Shown: positions 1 to 7,349 of the stretch, piece after piece
Position numbering within the stretch: position 1 is the first letter of the stretch
Layout: each line of letters begins with the position of its first letter
Source: Pedobacter glucosidilyticus
GTDB taxonomy: Bacteria; Bacteroidota; Bacteroidia; Sphingobacteriales; Sphingobacteriaceae
Direction of reading: 5' to 3'
NCBI RefSeq assembly: GCF_002483235.1
Contig: NZ_DLHN01000034.1
Span: forward strand, 476-17,037
Length of the DNA: 16,562 bases
Made by a program: the position numbers and the translations under genes
Notes under the pieces: generated by a model
What the model was told of the DNA's origin: nothing
The model's input: only the letters and a program-made list of their open reading frames with translations
The model's database searches: none

Positions 1-492
1 TAATTATTATCATTAAAGATATTATGAACTAATTAGCTATTGCGTACAAAGGCTTTCTTACCCTAGCCGGGTAGCGGCTTCGGCTATTGCGCACAAGTCT
101 TTCCGGCCTCATAGGCGGCCAACCCTATTCACTTTTTTCTTGATAAAAAAGTGAACAAAAAATCAAGGCTTATGAATATTTGTCGTTTCGTCTAAATAAA
201 TCTTTAACCACAATCCTGAGTGGTGTGAAAGGTTTTGCATATTGAAAACTACTACAACACCCGTCGGATTGTTTTCCGATAGTGCTTTATGAGAGTTTAT
301 GCAAAAGATTTATGGGTCTTTCCTTCCAAATCTTCATAGGCCGTCTCTCGTTCTTCGGAGAATATTATTTAATGATTAAAGGTAGCTCCTAAATATCTGC
401 TCTTAGGGTCTTTATACTTTCTACTCTGTACTTTATACTTTAAAAAACTCGCTCTTTAGGGTCTTTATACTTTCTACTCTGTACTTTATACT
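1..492. other. Gene-free, repeat-rich spacer
   Basis: I see no credible coding region here on either strand. The stretch holds several small repeats. An imperfect direct repeat beginning GCTATTGCG lies at 36-57 and 83-103. An inverted repeat TAGCCG/CGGCTA lies at 64-69 and 81-86. An 11-bp hairpin lies at 128-155, and a small TCGGA/TCCGA hairpin at 264-279. GTCTTTCC followed shortly by TCATAGGC occurs at 97-116 and again, more widely spaced, at 316-341. A 46-bp tandem repeat closes the region. The look is of an intergenic repeat island downstream of the minus-strand polyketide cluster, not of a decayed gene. Confidence 0.6.
128..155. repeat. AT-rich inverted repeat (hairpin)
   Basis: TTCACTTTTTT at 128-138 is perfectly complementary to AAAAAAGTGAA at 145-155, with the six-base loop CTTGAT. 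The stem is mostly A:T, and there is no GC-rich stem followed by a separate T-run, so it is not a standard intrinsic terminator. It could still end transcripts from either side, or be a dispersed palindromic repeat. Confidence 0.6.
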
Positions 493-502
493 TTAAAAAA
501 CT
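404..502. repeat. Perfect 46-bp direct repeat, two copies 53 bp apart
   Basis: The 46 bases at 404-449 recur exactly at 457-502; each copy starts TAGGGTC and ends AAAAAACT, separated by seven bases. Each copy also carries a nested short repeat (CTTTATACTTT twice, around CTACTCTGTA). The second copy overlaps the 3' end of the minus-strand FAD oxidoreductase gene: its final Val and Phe codons and its TAA stop (493-501) lie inside the repeat. Two copies this close with only a 7-bp gap do not make a CRISPR array; a recent tandem duplication is the simplest reading. Confidence 0.85.
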
Positions 503-1620
503 TCCCCATGTGTTTGCTTTACCAAGAAAGATAACAGTTTAGGAAAATGGTTGAGGCTACCAATAGCCATTTCGGATAATACATTACGACCAAATAGTTT
601 TTGAATAGTTCTACCTATAAATAACCTGTTGGCAAACTCTTGTTGCCATAGTTGACTGTAAATTTTCTCTAGTTGGGTTCTTTTTGAAGGATTGATACCA
701 TCCTGGCAAATATTTACGATACAAGAGCTTAGGATTTTTGCTGAGTGTATGGCTATCGCCATGCCGTTTCCACAAAGTGGGGCAATCATTCCGGCAGTAT
801 CGCCACACATGAGGATATGGTTTTCTATGAGATTTTTGCGCTCAAAAGCAATTTCATTGATGGTTTCTGGCTTATCCCAAAGAAATTCTGCTTGATGAAA
901 AACTTCTTTCAAAAAAGGGTTTTTGCTGAGTATTTGTTCTTCTACAGCGGCTATAGAACCGTATTTTTTTAAATGCTTGTTTTCTGATAGGTAACACAAA
1001 CAATAGCTATTATTTCCAATGCTATTTAGACCGCAATAGCCGCTTTCGAAATTATCTAAACGGATGGTATCTTTCGGGAAATCTAATTTGATATGATATT
1101 TAACCCCCATATAAGGGCTGCGCTTGTAAAAAGAAGAACGCTGAAGCTGCTTATCTAAATTAGAGCGTTTGCCAAAAGCACCAATTACTACATCTGCATG
1201 ATAGGTTTTTTCGCTAATAGAGATGTTAAACTGTTCATCTTGAAAATGAATATTACTGATTTTTTCGCCCAAAAGAAATGCTACGCCTTGCTGTTTAGCG
1301 ATGAGGTAAAGTTGCTCATCTAAGATATATCGGCTGACGCCACATCCGCCTAAATCTAAAGGAGCCTGAATGGTTTTGCCAGATGGCGCAGCAATAATTA
1401 ATTTTTCTAATTTACTCGCCTGCAAATCCTCGGGGTTTAACCCCAAACTTTTTAAAAAAGGTAATGCTTCATTGCTTACATACTCGCCACAAACCCGGTG
1501 GAAAGGGTAAAATTTACGCTCGGCAAGGCAAACTTCAAAACCTGCTTTGCTTAATAAGATAGCGTTGGTAAGACCTGCTAAACCGCCACCAGCAATAAAT
1601 ATTTTTGGTTTTTTACTCAT
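493..1620 (-). CDS. FAD-dependent oxidoreductase (monooxygenase / geranylgeranyl-reductase-like)
   Basis: This 375-residue flavoprotein is of the UbiH/geranylgeranyl-reductase superfamily. The N-terminal Rossmann nucleotide-binding motif GGGLAG is at residues 11-16, ending in the acidic E34 of the second strand. RVCGEYVS at 42-49 resembles the CGG/CGE segment of geranylgeranyl-reductase-like proteins. The R-x-x-L-D motif is at 97-101, and the second FAD motif CGDTAG is at 272-277 followed by a Gly-rich segment. No transmembrane segment or signal peptide is evident. Its start codon overlaps the methyltransferase stop by four bases (ATGA), so the two are probably translationally coupled, third in an operon after the type III polyketide synthase. 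By analogy with the Streptomyces phenolic-lipid operon srsABC, it may hydroxylate the methylated phenolic ring to a hydroquinone or quinone; reduction of a prenyl or alkyl chain is the alternative. The substrate is inferred only. Confidence 0.85.
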   Translation of the reverse strand: MSKKPKIFIAGGGLAGLTNAILLSKAGFEVCLAERKFYPFHRVCGEYVSNEALPFLKSLGLNPEDLQASKLEKLIIAAPSGKTIQAPLDLGGCGVSRYILDEQLYLIAKQQGVAFLLGEKISNIHFQDEQFNISISEKTYHADVVIGAFGKRSNLDKQLQRSSFYKRSPYMGVKYHIKLDFPKDTIRLDNFESGYCGLNSIGNNSYCLCYLSENKHLKKYGSIAAVEEQILSKNPFLKEVFHQAEFLWDKPETINEIAFERKNLIENHILMCGDTAGMIAPLCGNGMAIAIHSAKILSSCIVNICQDGINPSKRTQLEKIYSQLWQQEFANRLFIGRTIQKLFGRNVLSEMAIGSLNHFPKLLSFLVKQTHGEVF

Positions 1621-2330
1621 TTATAAATGATAACCTGCCAACGAAAAGCCCACATCCATTTGATGCTATATTTCTTAATACCCATTTGGGCTAATAATGT
1701 TTGTAACTCTTTTCTGGTAAAACTTCTTAATACCGATAATTTACTATCATGTTTTACCATGGGCGATTTAGAGAAGATTTGGGTAAGCCAGCCAATAGAA
1801 TAATAGGCAAACCAATGGCGGTGTAAATCATTAATAATAACAGCTTTTTTAGAGGTATACACCATTCTTTCTACCAGTTTCTTCCATTCATCATCATTAA
1901 AATGGTGGGTAAATAAGCTGCTGATAACATAGTCAAACTCTTCGGCTAAGAATTGTTCCTGAAGTACGTCTGCCAGCCTGAAATGGATATCATGTGCTTG
2001 GTGCTGTGTTTTTGCAAAGGTAATGGCACTGGGTGTAGCATCAATTCCAATAAAATATGGATATACTTTTTTCTTGTTGAAATGCTTTTTCAGAACTTTT
2101 AAGCTATCGCCACCACCACAACCCCAATCACAAATAATATCTTTATTTTGAATAGAGAATTGCTTGAAGGCATGATAAAACACCTGAAATCCGCCCAGTA
2201 ATTTGTTTATCACTTCCAACTCTTTTAAAACCGGATCTATAGCTTGTTGCTCTAGCGAGAAATCATCCATGATTTCTAACGCTGTACTTCTGTGGTTAAA
2301 ACTAGGCATATGTAAGTACCATACTTTCAA
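1617..2330 (-). CDS. Class I SAM-dependent methyltransferase
   Basis: This is a 237-residue methyltransferase if read from 2330. SAM motif I, DWGCGGG, is at residues 68-74, the ribose-binding acidic residue is in GID at 95-97, and a motif-IV-like segment VISSLFTHHF follows. The longest reading begins inside the polyketide synthase gene, a 29-base overlap. An internal Met at residue 8 (codon starting at 2309) leaves an 8-base overlap and gives MPSFNHRSTALEIMDD, which looks like the natural beginning of this family, so I prefer 2309 as the true start. The gene sits between the type III polyketide synthase and the flavoprotein and overlaps both, which strongly suggests one pathway. The likely role is C- or O-methylation of the polyketide-derived aromatic ring; the position methylated cannot be read from sequence. 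Confidence 0.85.
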   Translation of the reverse strand: MKVWYLHMPSFNHRSTALEIMDDFSLEQQAIDPVLKELEVINKLLGGFQVFYHAFKQFSIQNKDIICDWGCGGGDSLKVLKKHFNKKKVYPYFIGIDATPSAITFAKTQHQAHDIHFRLADVLQEQFLAEEFDYVISSLFTHHFNDDEWKKLVERMVYTSKKAVIINDLHRHWFAYYSIGWLTQIFSKSPMVKHDSKLSVLRSFTRKELQTLLAQMGIKKYSIKWMWAFRWQVIIYK

Positions 2331-3405
2331 AAGTTAAGCCAGGACCAAAAGCAAAGCTTAATATCTTTTCTTCCCGTTGTTTGGTTTTGAGCTTTTTACC
2401 GAGTGCCGCTAAGACAAAAAGTACCGTTGCTGATGACATATTGCCAAAATTTCGCAATACTTCATAAGCATGCTCATTTTGATCAGGATGGAGCTGAAAA
2501 GCTTCGTCGCAAACTTCTAAAATTCTTCTGCCACCTGGGTGGATGGCGTATTGCCCAATATCATCAAAAGCTAACTGGGCTTTTTTCAAAAGTTTATCAG
2601 CAATGTTCTTAATGCCTCCTTTAATTTGTTTGGCTACTTGGCTGGTAAGTTGCATTTCGTAACCAAAGTCGCCAATGCGCCAAGCCATTTCATTTCTGGC
2701 TTTGCTAATCAGCTCGCTATAAAAAGAGTTGATATGGAAAAGTTTATCAGCAGTTTGCTCTTCATGTTGCACCAGAACAGCCGCTGCACCATCAGCAAAT
2801 AAAGAATTTGCCAGCCAATTATCTAAAGTATTTTCTTTTTGGAAATGGAGGGTACACAGCTCCACATCAACAATTAAAACTTTAGCTGTAGCCTGTGCTC
2901 TGCAAATATAATCAGCAACTTTAAGCGCATTAAAAGCACCATAACAACCCATAAAATTAATACAAGTACGTTCGGTGTCGGGCTTTAAGCCCAGTTTTTC
3001 TACCAGCTCTATATCTAAACCTGGGGCATACATACCCGTACAACTCACCGTAATTAAATGCGTAATATGTTGAGGGTTAAAATTGATTTGTTTTAAGCAA
3101 TCTTCAACGGCTTGTAAAGCAATTTGTAAAGCATTTTGCTCGTATATAAAACCTCTGCCGGCGGTTGTAGGGAAGGGATTAAGCCCATCATCATTACCAA
3201 AAAAGCTATAATTTCCTTTTTGCTTACCAAAATCTTGCAATACCGAGTGCCTGTAATCTATCCCAGATACTTGATATAATTTTTCTAATCTACGAGCCTG
3301 GTTGCTCTCCAACTGATGCGCTTCTTTCATAAATTCCAGTATGCGACTTTGCGCAAACTGATTTGATGGATTACTGGTACCAATTGCCGATATAACACTG
3401 CTCAT
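2302..3405 (-). CDS. Type III polyketide synthase (chalcone/stilbene synthase family)
   Basis: This 367-residue homodimer-type ketosynthase condenses an acyl-CoA starter with malonyl-CoA units and cyclises the product. The catalytic triad is visible: Cys154 in MGCYGAF, His289 in IHPGGRR and Asn322 in NFGNMSS. The C-terminal FGPG loop (FAFGPGLTFE, about 351-360) that shapes the active site is also present, as is the family segment SCTGMYAPGL near 121-130. Length is normal for bacterial members. It is the first gene of the minus-strand cluster and diverges from the UbiA-like gene across a 48-bp gap. The methyltransferase and flavoprotein after it match the order of Streptomyces srsABC, so an alkylresorcinol- or alkylpyrone-forming activity from a fatty acyl starter is the leading inference. 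Starter specificity and ring closure (resorcinol, pyrone or phloroglucinol) are not decidable here. Confidence 0.93.
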   Translation of the reverse strand: MSSVISAIGTSNPSNQFAQSRILEFMKEAHQLESNQARRLEKLYQVSGIDYRHSVLQDFGKQKGNYSFFGNDDGLNPFPTTAGRGFIYEQNALQIALQAVEDCLKQINFNPQHITHLITVSCTGMYAPGLDIELVEKLGLKPDTERTCINFMGCYGAFNALKVADYICRAQATAKVLIVDVELCTLHFQKENTLDNWLANSLFADGAAAVLVQHEEQTADKLFHINSFYSELISKARNEMAWRIGDFGYEMQLTSQVAKQIKGGIKNIADKLLKKAQLAFDDIGQYAIHPGGRRILEVCDEAFQLHPDQNEHAYEVLRNFGNMSSATVLFVLAALGKKLKTKQREEKILSFAFGPGLTFESMVLTYA

Positions 3406-3453
3406 TCAAAAAAATTAAATATTTTTACCTTCATGCTAAATATAACAAAGTAA

Positions 3454-4302
3454 ATGAAGTCAACCTTTTTACACTTACGCCTTCCCTTTTCTTTGTTGTT
3501 GCTCCCTGTTTATTTGTTTGCTTATAGCGAAGTACCTAATCCTAACATTTACAATGCCATTGTAGTTTTTATAGTTTGGCATTTATTTGTGTATCCGGCA
3601 AGTAATGCCTACAATAGTTATTTTGATAAAGATGAAGGCAGTATTGCCTTGATAAAAGAGCCGCCAAAAGTGCAAAAATCTTTATTGGTAACGGCTTATA
3701 TCTTAGAGTGGGCTGGTCTGTTGCTGGCTTTTTTAGTAAGTTTTGAGTTTGCTTTAGCGGTTGCCATTTATAATTCTTTTTCAAAAGCCTACAGTCATCC
3801 GCGTATACGCATTAAAAAATATCCTGTTTTAAGTTTTTTGGTGGTTTTTATTTTCCAAGGATTTTTTATTTACTACAGCTCTTATCAAGCTATAGGCGAG
3901 TATGATTTGGGGCTTAACGCCGATATCTTACAAGCTGGGTTAATTGCTTCCTGCTTAATTGGAGCGTCTTATCCACTTACGCAAGTTTACCAACACGAGG
4001 AGGATAGCAAGCGTGGCGATAAAACTTTAAGCCTTTTACTAGGTGTTAAGGGTTCTTTTATATTTTCTGGCCTTGTATTTTTTTTGGGTTTTACCCTGAT
4101 GTTTGATTATTGGAATAGACAAGACGAGCTTTTAAATTTCTGGATTTTCGCTTTATGCTGTACACCTATATTGGGCTATTTTTTGTGGTGGTTTAAACAG
4201 TGTTTAAACCGAGTTGAAGCAGCATCTTTTAAAAATGCTATGGGTATGACCATCATCAGCGGTTTCATGATGCTCATGTATTTCGGCTGGCTGTGGCTGT
4301 AA
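3454..4302 (+). CDS. UbiA-family prenyltransferase-like membrane protein
   Basis: This 282-residue polytopic membrane protein has hydrophobic segments spread along nearly its whole length. Both aspartate-rich regions expected for UbiA enzymes, which bind the Mg-prenyl-diphosphate, are recognisable. The first is N54-x3-D58-x-D60 in NSYFDKDEG; the second is D184-x4-D189 in EEDSKRGDKT. The first is tighter than the textbook NDxxDxxxD, so catalysis is likely but not certain. It is divergent from the type III polyketide synthase gene with only 48 bp between the start codons, so the two probably share a control region. The natural hypothesis is transfer of an isoprenoid chain to the phenolic product of the neighbouring cluster. 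It ends two bases before the oppositely oriented gamma-glutamylcyclotransferase-like gene, with no terminator visible between. Menaquinone or haem pathway UbiA roles are less likely given this context. Confidence 0.8.
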   Translation: MKSTFLHLRLPFSLLLLPVYLFAYSEVPNPNIYNAIVVFIVWHLFVYPASNAYNSYFDKDEGSIALIKEPPKVQKSLLVTAYILEWAGLLLAFLVSFEFALAVAIYNSFSKAYSHPRIRIKKYPVLSFLVVFIFQGFFIYYSSYQAIGEYDLGLNADILQAGLIASCLIGASYPLTQVYQHEEDSKRGDKTLSLLLGVKGSFIFSGLVFFLGFTLMFDYWNRQDELLNFWIFALCCTPILGYFLWWFKQCLNRVEAASFKNAMGMTIISGFMMLMYFGWLWL

Positions 4303-4304
4303 AA

Positions 4305-4757
4305 TTATACTTCTGTTCTAAAATTTGCTTTGTGTTTGATATAAGCGATATAATTTTCGGGTAATTGATGTTGTGTTGCGCCCTCTAATAGGGTATTTAG
4401 ATATTCACTTTCTGGACTAAGTTCCTCTGCTTCATCCATACAAATAAAAGCATAAGCTTGATGTAAACCTGTACGACCTTCTAACTCAAATTCTTGTAAT
4501 TGGTATTGAGGTTCTGTTTGTTGCAATAATTCAAAATGTTGGTTATGTACTTGATACAAAACACCATGTACATTTTCGCTTTCAGAAATAACGAGGTTAG
4601 CTCTAGCGCTACCATCGGCGTTAAGCTGGTGGAAAGCCAAACCATAGCCGTATAAAATGGCTGGTCCAACAACTGTTACAGGGTCATTAACCCTAAACTC
4701 CATTAATGCTTTATTGAGGTTACTACCGTAAGCGAAATATAAAAAAGTGTTTTCCAT
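4305..4757 (-). CDS. Gamma-glutamylcyclotransferase-like (AIG2/GGCT fold) protein
   Basis: This 150-residue protein has the GGCT signature near its start (YFAYGSNL, residues 7-14), which forms the substrate-binding loop, and VHGVLYQV at 63-70. Glu82 in LLQQTEPQY is at the position expected for the catalytic acid that promotes 5-oxoproline release. Family members cyclise gamma-glutamyl-amino acids, gamma-glutamylamines or glutathione fragments; which of these applies cannot be told from sequence. It is the last gene of the minus-strand series and begins three bases after the HD-hydrolase gene, so co-transcription is likely. It converges on the UbiA-like gene with two bases between stops. It appears cytosolic, with no signal peptide. 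Confidence 0.8.
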   Translation of the reverse strand: MENTFLYFAYGSNLNKALMEFRVNDPVTVVGPAILYGYGLAFHQLNADGSARANLVISESENVHGVLYQVHNQHFELLQQTEPQYQLQEFELEGRTGLHQAYAFICMDEAEELSPESEYLNTLLEGATQHQLPENYIAYIKHKANFRTEV

Positions 4758-4760
4758 GGT

Positions 4761-5408
4761 TTATTTTTCTCCGTTCCATTCTGCATAGAACTGAGTCAAA
4801 TATTGAACCATAAAATCATGTCTGTCTGCTGCTAGTTTTTTACCCGTTGGCGTGTTCATCTTATCCTTTAATAAGAGTAATTTTTCATAAAAATGGTTGA
4901 TGGTTGGAGCGGTAGATTTTTTATAAGACTCTTTACTTTGGTTAGGCTCGGGTTTAATCTCAGGGTTGTAAAGTTCTCTGTTTTTATAACCGCCGTAAGT
5001 AAAAGCTCTGGCAATTCCAATGGCGCCAATGGCATCAAGTCTATCCGCATCTTGTACCACTAACATTTCTGGCGAGCTGAAACTAACATCGCCTAAGCTA
5101 GCTTTAAAAGACATGTTTTTAATAATTTGCTGTACGTGGGTGATTGTTGCTTCATCAACAGCTAAAGTTTTTAAAAATTCGCCTGCTTTTCTTGGACCTA
5201 TCTCTTCATCGCCATCATGAAATTTAGCATCAGCAATATCATGTAATAAAGCAGCAAACTCTACTACTTTTAAATCTACATTTTCTTCTGCGGCTATGTT
5301 TTTAGCTGTTTTCCAAACGCGTTTTATATGAAACCAATCATGCCCGGCCTCGGCATTTTGTAGTTCTTGCTTTACAAAAGCTATGGTTTTGTTAATGAGT
5401 TCTTGCAT
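4761..5408 (-). CDS. HD-domain phosphohydrolase
   Basis: This 215-residue HD-superfamily metal-dependent phosphohydrolase has the metal ligands clearly in order: H23-D24-x-x-H27 in GHDWFH, H56-D57 in ALLHDIAD, and D120/D122/D125 in VQDADRLDAIG. It resembles the YedJ-type small HD hydrolases more than (p)ppGpp or dGTP enzymes, because there is no synthetase or oligomerisation domain. The start codon overlaps the stop of the MazG-like gene by one base (TAATG), a sign of coupled translation. With the MazG-like and metallophosphoesterase neighbours it suggests nucleotide or phosphometabolite clean-up; the true substrate is unknown. Confidence 0.85.
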   Translation of the reverse strand: MQELINKTIAFVKQELQNAEAGHDWFHIKRVWKTAKNIAAEENVDLKVVEFAALLHDIADAKFHDGDEEIGPRKAGEFLKTLAVDEATITHVQQIIKNMSFKASLGDVSFSSPEMLVVQDADRLDAIGAIGIARAFTYGGYKNRELYNPEIKPEPNQSKESYKKSTAPTINHFYEKLLLLKDKMNTPTGKKLAADRHDFMVQYLTQFYAEWNGEK

Positions 5409-5761
5409 TATTTTAATTTCTCGTTGTTACGATGTCTGTCTGCATCTCTAATACTTTTCTTCTCCAAATTTTTCTCTAGTGCAGCAGTTAAATCAATACC
5501 AGTTTGATTGGCTAAGCAAATCAAAACAAAAAGTACATCGGCCATCTCATCGCCTAAATCAATTTTTTTATCAGATTCTTTGAAAGATTGCTCGCCATAT
5601 TTACGAGACATGATACGGGCAACCTCACCAACTTCTTCCATTAAAATAGCTGTATTGGTAAGCTCGTTAAAATACCTTACACCTGTAGTTTTTATCCAAT
5701 TATCTACCAGTTGTTGTGCTTCTTTAATTTCCATGATGCTAAAATCAGGAATCTTTGGCAA
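5408..5761 (-). CDS. MazG-like nucleotide pyrophosphohydrolase
   Basis: This is a single-domain, 117-residue MazG-like enzyme of the all-alpha NTP pyrophosphatase superfamily. The Mg-binding E-x-x-E and E-x-x-D motifs are in EEVGE (E43, E46) and DEMADVLF (E72, D75), on two helices separated by a loop. Family members cut (deoxy)nucleoside triphosphates to the monophosphate plus pyrophosphate, often removing non-canonical nucleotides. The Met at position 10 is an alternative start, but the upstream one leaves a normal 10-base gap to the metallophosphoesterase gene. It is overlapped by the HD-hydrolase start, so the two are probably made together. Confidence 0.88.
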   Translation of the reverse strand: MPKIPDFSIMEIKEAQQLVDNWIKTTGVRYFNELTNTAILMEEVGEVARIMSRKYGEQSFKESDKKIDLGDEMADVLFVLICLANQTGIDLTAALEKNLEKKSIRDADRHRNNEKLK

Positions 5762-5771
5762 TAATAAGAAG

Positions 5772-6518
5772 CTAAGAAGTTATTTCGTACAAAAAATACG
5801 GGCAATCATAACCATCGCGTAAAAGCAAAGGTTTGGCAACATTAAAAACCTCTATACCATCTTGTGTTTTGCCTTTTAGTGTGCCAATATGTGCATGGCC
5901 ATGAAAAGCTACATCAACATTTCTTCTGCTGAGAGGCTCGGCCAATCTGGATGAACCTAAAAATGGAAAAATAGCTTCAGCTTCACCTCTTACTGTTTCT
6001 ACAATGGGCGAGTAATGTAATAAAGCTACTTTTTTAATATCCTGATGATCTGATTCTAGTCTGGCTAAAGCTCTTTCTAGTTGTAAAGCTTCATTTACAG
6101 CTTCCTGTACAAAATCTTTCATTCCTTTTTCGCCAAACATAGATAACATGTGCTTATCAAAACCACCACCAAAGCCTTTGATACCCGCAAAACCAATGTT
6201 ATGAATCACGATAGCTTCTCCATCTAAAACATGAACATGGTCTTTTATTAAAAGCTGGCGAATCATTTTCTCTCTGCCTTTTTCATAATCATGATTGCCT
6301 AAAACCATGACTACGGGGATGCTGCAAGCTTTTAATTCTTCGGCTAAAACGGCAGCTTCAGACTCGTCGCCGGTATCAGTTAAATCCCCACAGATAACCA
6401 AAACATCAGCTTTTTCTGATATTTCTTTGAAATAATTTACCCATTTTCCTTTGTCAGATTCTTTTACATGAATATCGGCAACGGCAGCTATTTTTGTGAG
6501 TTTTCCTGTATCTGTCAT
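5772..6518 (-). CDS. Calcineurin-like metallophosphoesterase
   Basis: This 248-residue phosphoesterase has all the dinuclear-metal motifs in order: D15-x-H17 (ADIH), G44-D45 (GDLTDTG), G74-N-H-D77 (LGNHD), H168 (LLHYSP) and H206-G-H-A-H210 (HGHAH). It is a free-standing cytosolic domain without signal peptide. Members of this superfamily act on cyclic nucleotides, nucleic acids, UDP-sugars or proteins, so the substrate cannot be named. It lies 10-11 bases from both neighbours (nucleotidyltransferase-like and MazG-like) in the same operon-like run, which favours an intracellular nucleotide or phosphoester role. Confidence 0.88.
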   Translation of the reverse strand: MTDTGKLTKIAAVADIHVKESDKGKWVNYFKEISEKADVLVICGDLTDTGDESEAAVLAEELKACSIPVVMVLGNHDYEKGREKMIRQLLIKDHVHVLDGEAIVIHNIGFAGIKGFGGGFDKHMLSMFGEKGMKDFVQEAVNEALQLERALARLESDHQDIKKVALLHYSPIVETVRGEAEAIFPFLGSSRLAEPLSRRNVDVAFHGHAHIGTLKGKTQDGIEVFNVAKPLLLRDGYDCPYFLYEITS

Positions 6519-6529
6519 GGTAAGAAATT

Positions 6530-7279
6530 TTAGGTAGTCATGATGGTTGAGACTTTATAATCCCAATCTTTTATATCAATACTGTATTGGGTTTGGTCTA
6601 TCACCGGGCCGCGACAAACCTTAACTACAGGTGGCGGTAACTGATACTGGTTATTAGCCCTTTGAATCAATTCATCAAACAACCATTTAGGGATAATTTC
6701 ATGAAAATCTGATGGGTAAACAAACTGAAACATGGTGATTTGAGCCAATAGTAAATGCCAGTGATGGTGTTGGTCTAATCGGGAAAGTAACCTTTCCCAG
6801 TCTAATTCTTTACCTTTTTTAAGAATCACATGGTTAATGTCTGCCCCATCAAAACGTTCACGATTTTGGACATATATTTTACACCAAATAAGTTCCTCGG
6901 GAGATAAAAACTTTACTTCCTCACCTGCAAAAGTGCCTGGTGTAGCGTGTTCAAACCAGCTATCATCAACCGTACAGATATTATTAACAGTATCAAAAAT
7001 GATATCAATAAAATAATCTCCTTTAAAAACTTTGGCTAACCAGCGGATATCTGTTAATTGAGTAGTAAAACCTTTATCGGCAAAAAATTGCAATATTTTA
7101 CTGTAGTCGGATGGTCTACAAAAGATATCCAGATCTTTAGTATCACGGTAAATACCGGTATGGGCAAATAAAGAAAATGCGCCTCCTAGCATAAAATCTA
7201 CACCGCACTCTTTTAATAATTGTAAGGCTTCTTTATAGAATTCCTGAGCTTCTTTTTTCTCTTCTTCAGTTGTAATCAT
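6530..7279 (-). CDS. Nucleotidyltransferase-fold protein, substrate unknown
   Basis: This 249-residue protein has a pol-beta-like nucleotidyltransferase core. It shows the L-G32-G33 helix-turn, a following DLD motif (D49-x-D51 in TKDLDIF), and a possible third carboxylate in the strand YFIDIIF (D92). The C-terminal half carries no domain I can name. The pattern resembles AbiEii/MNT-type and other predicted nucleotidyltransferases. I see no antitoxin-like partner gene next to it, so a toxin role is not supported. It sits between dtd (70-bp gap) and the metallophosphoesterase (11-bp gap) and is probably co-transcribed with the latter. Confidence 0.7.
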   Translation of the reverse strand: MITTEEEKKEAQEFYKEALQLLKECGVDFMLGGAFSLFAHTGIYRDTKDLDIFCRPSDYSKILQFFADKGFTTQLTDIRWLAKVFKGDYFIDIIFDTVNNICTVDDSWFEHATPGTFAGEEVKFLSPEELIWCKIYVQNRERFDGADINHVILKKGKELDWERLLSRLDQHHHWHLLLAQITMFQFVYPSDFHEIIPKWLFDELIQRANNQYQLPPPVVKVCRGPVIDQTQYSIDIKDWDYKVSTIMTT

Positions 7280-7349
7280 AGGGTTTTTAATAAGATAGAC
7301 GGCCGCAAAAAGCAGCTTTATTTTCCTTATTCAAAAACCAAACCTAAAA

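Noticed and set aside
128..155. Intrinsic terminator for the minus-strand cluster
   Set aside because: The stem is nearly all A:T with no GC-rich core and no separate T-run; kept only as a hairpin repeat.
404..502. Possible CRISPR array
   Set aside because: Only two repeats with a 7-bp gap, nested internal repeats, and no cas genes.
692..972. Plus-strand open frames inside the flavoprotein gene
   Set aside because: They overlap a well-supported minus-strand enzyme with clear motifs and encode nothing recognisable.
3406..3453. Promoters in the 48-bp divergent spacer between the polyketide synthase and UbiA genes
   Set aside because: Neither strand shows a convincing TAnnTTTG at the right distance from a TTTG; any promoter here is non-consensus.
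493..4302. Flexirubin or dialkylresorcinol (darAB) pigment cluster
   Set aside because: Those pathways rely on type II-like ketosynthases, acyl carrier proteins and aromatases, none of which are here; the synthase is type III.
6530..7279. AbiE-type toxin-antitoxin system
   Set aside because: Only a general nucleotidyltransferase pattern is present and no adjacent AbiEi-like antitoxin gene is seen.
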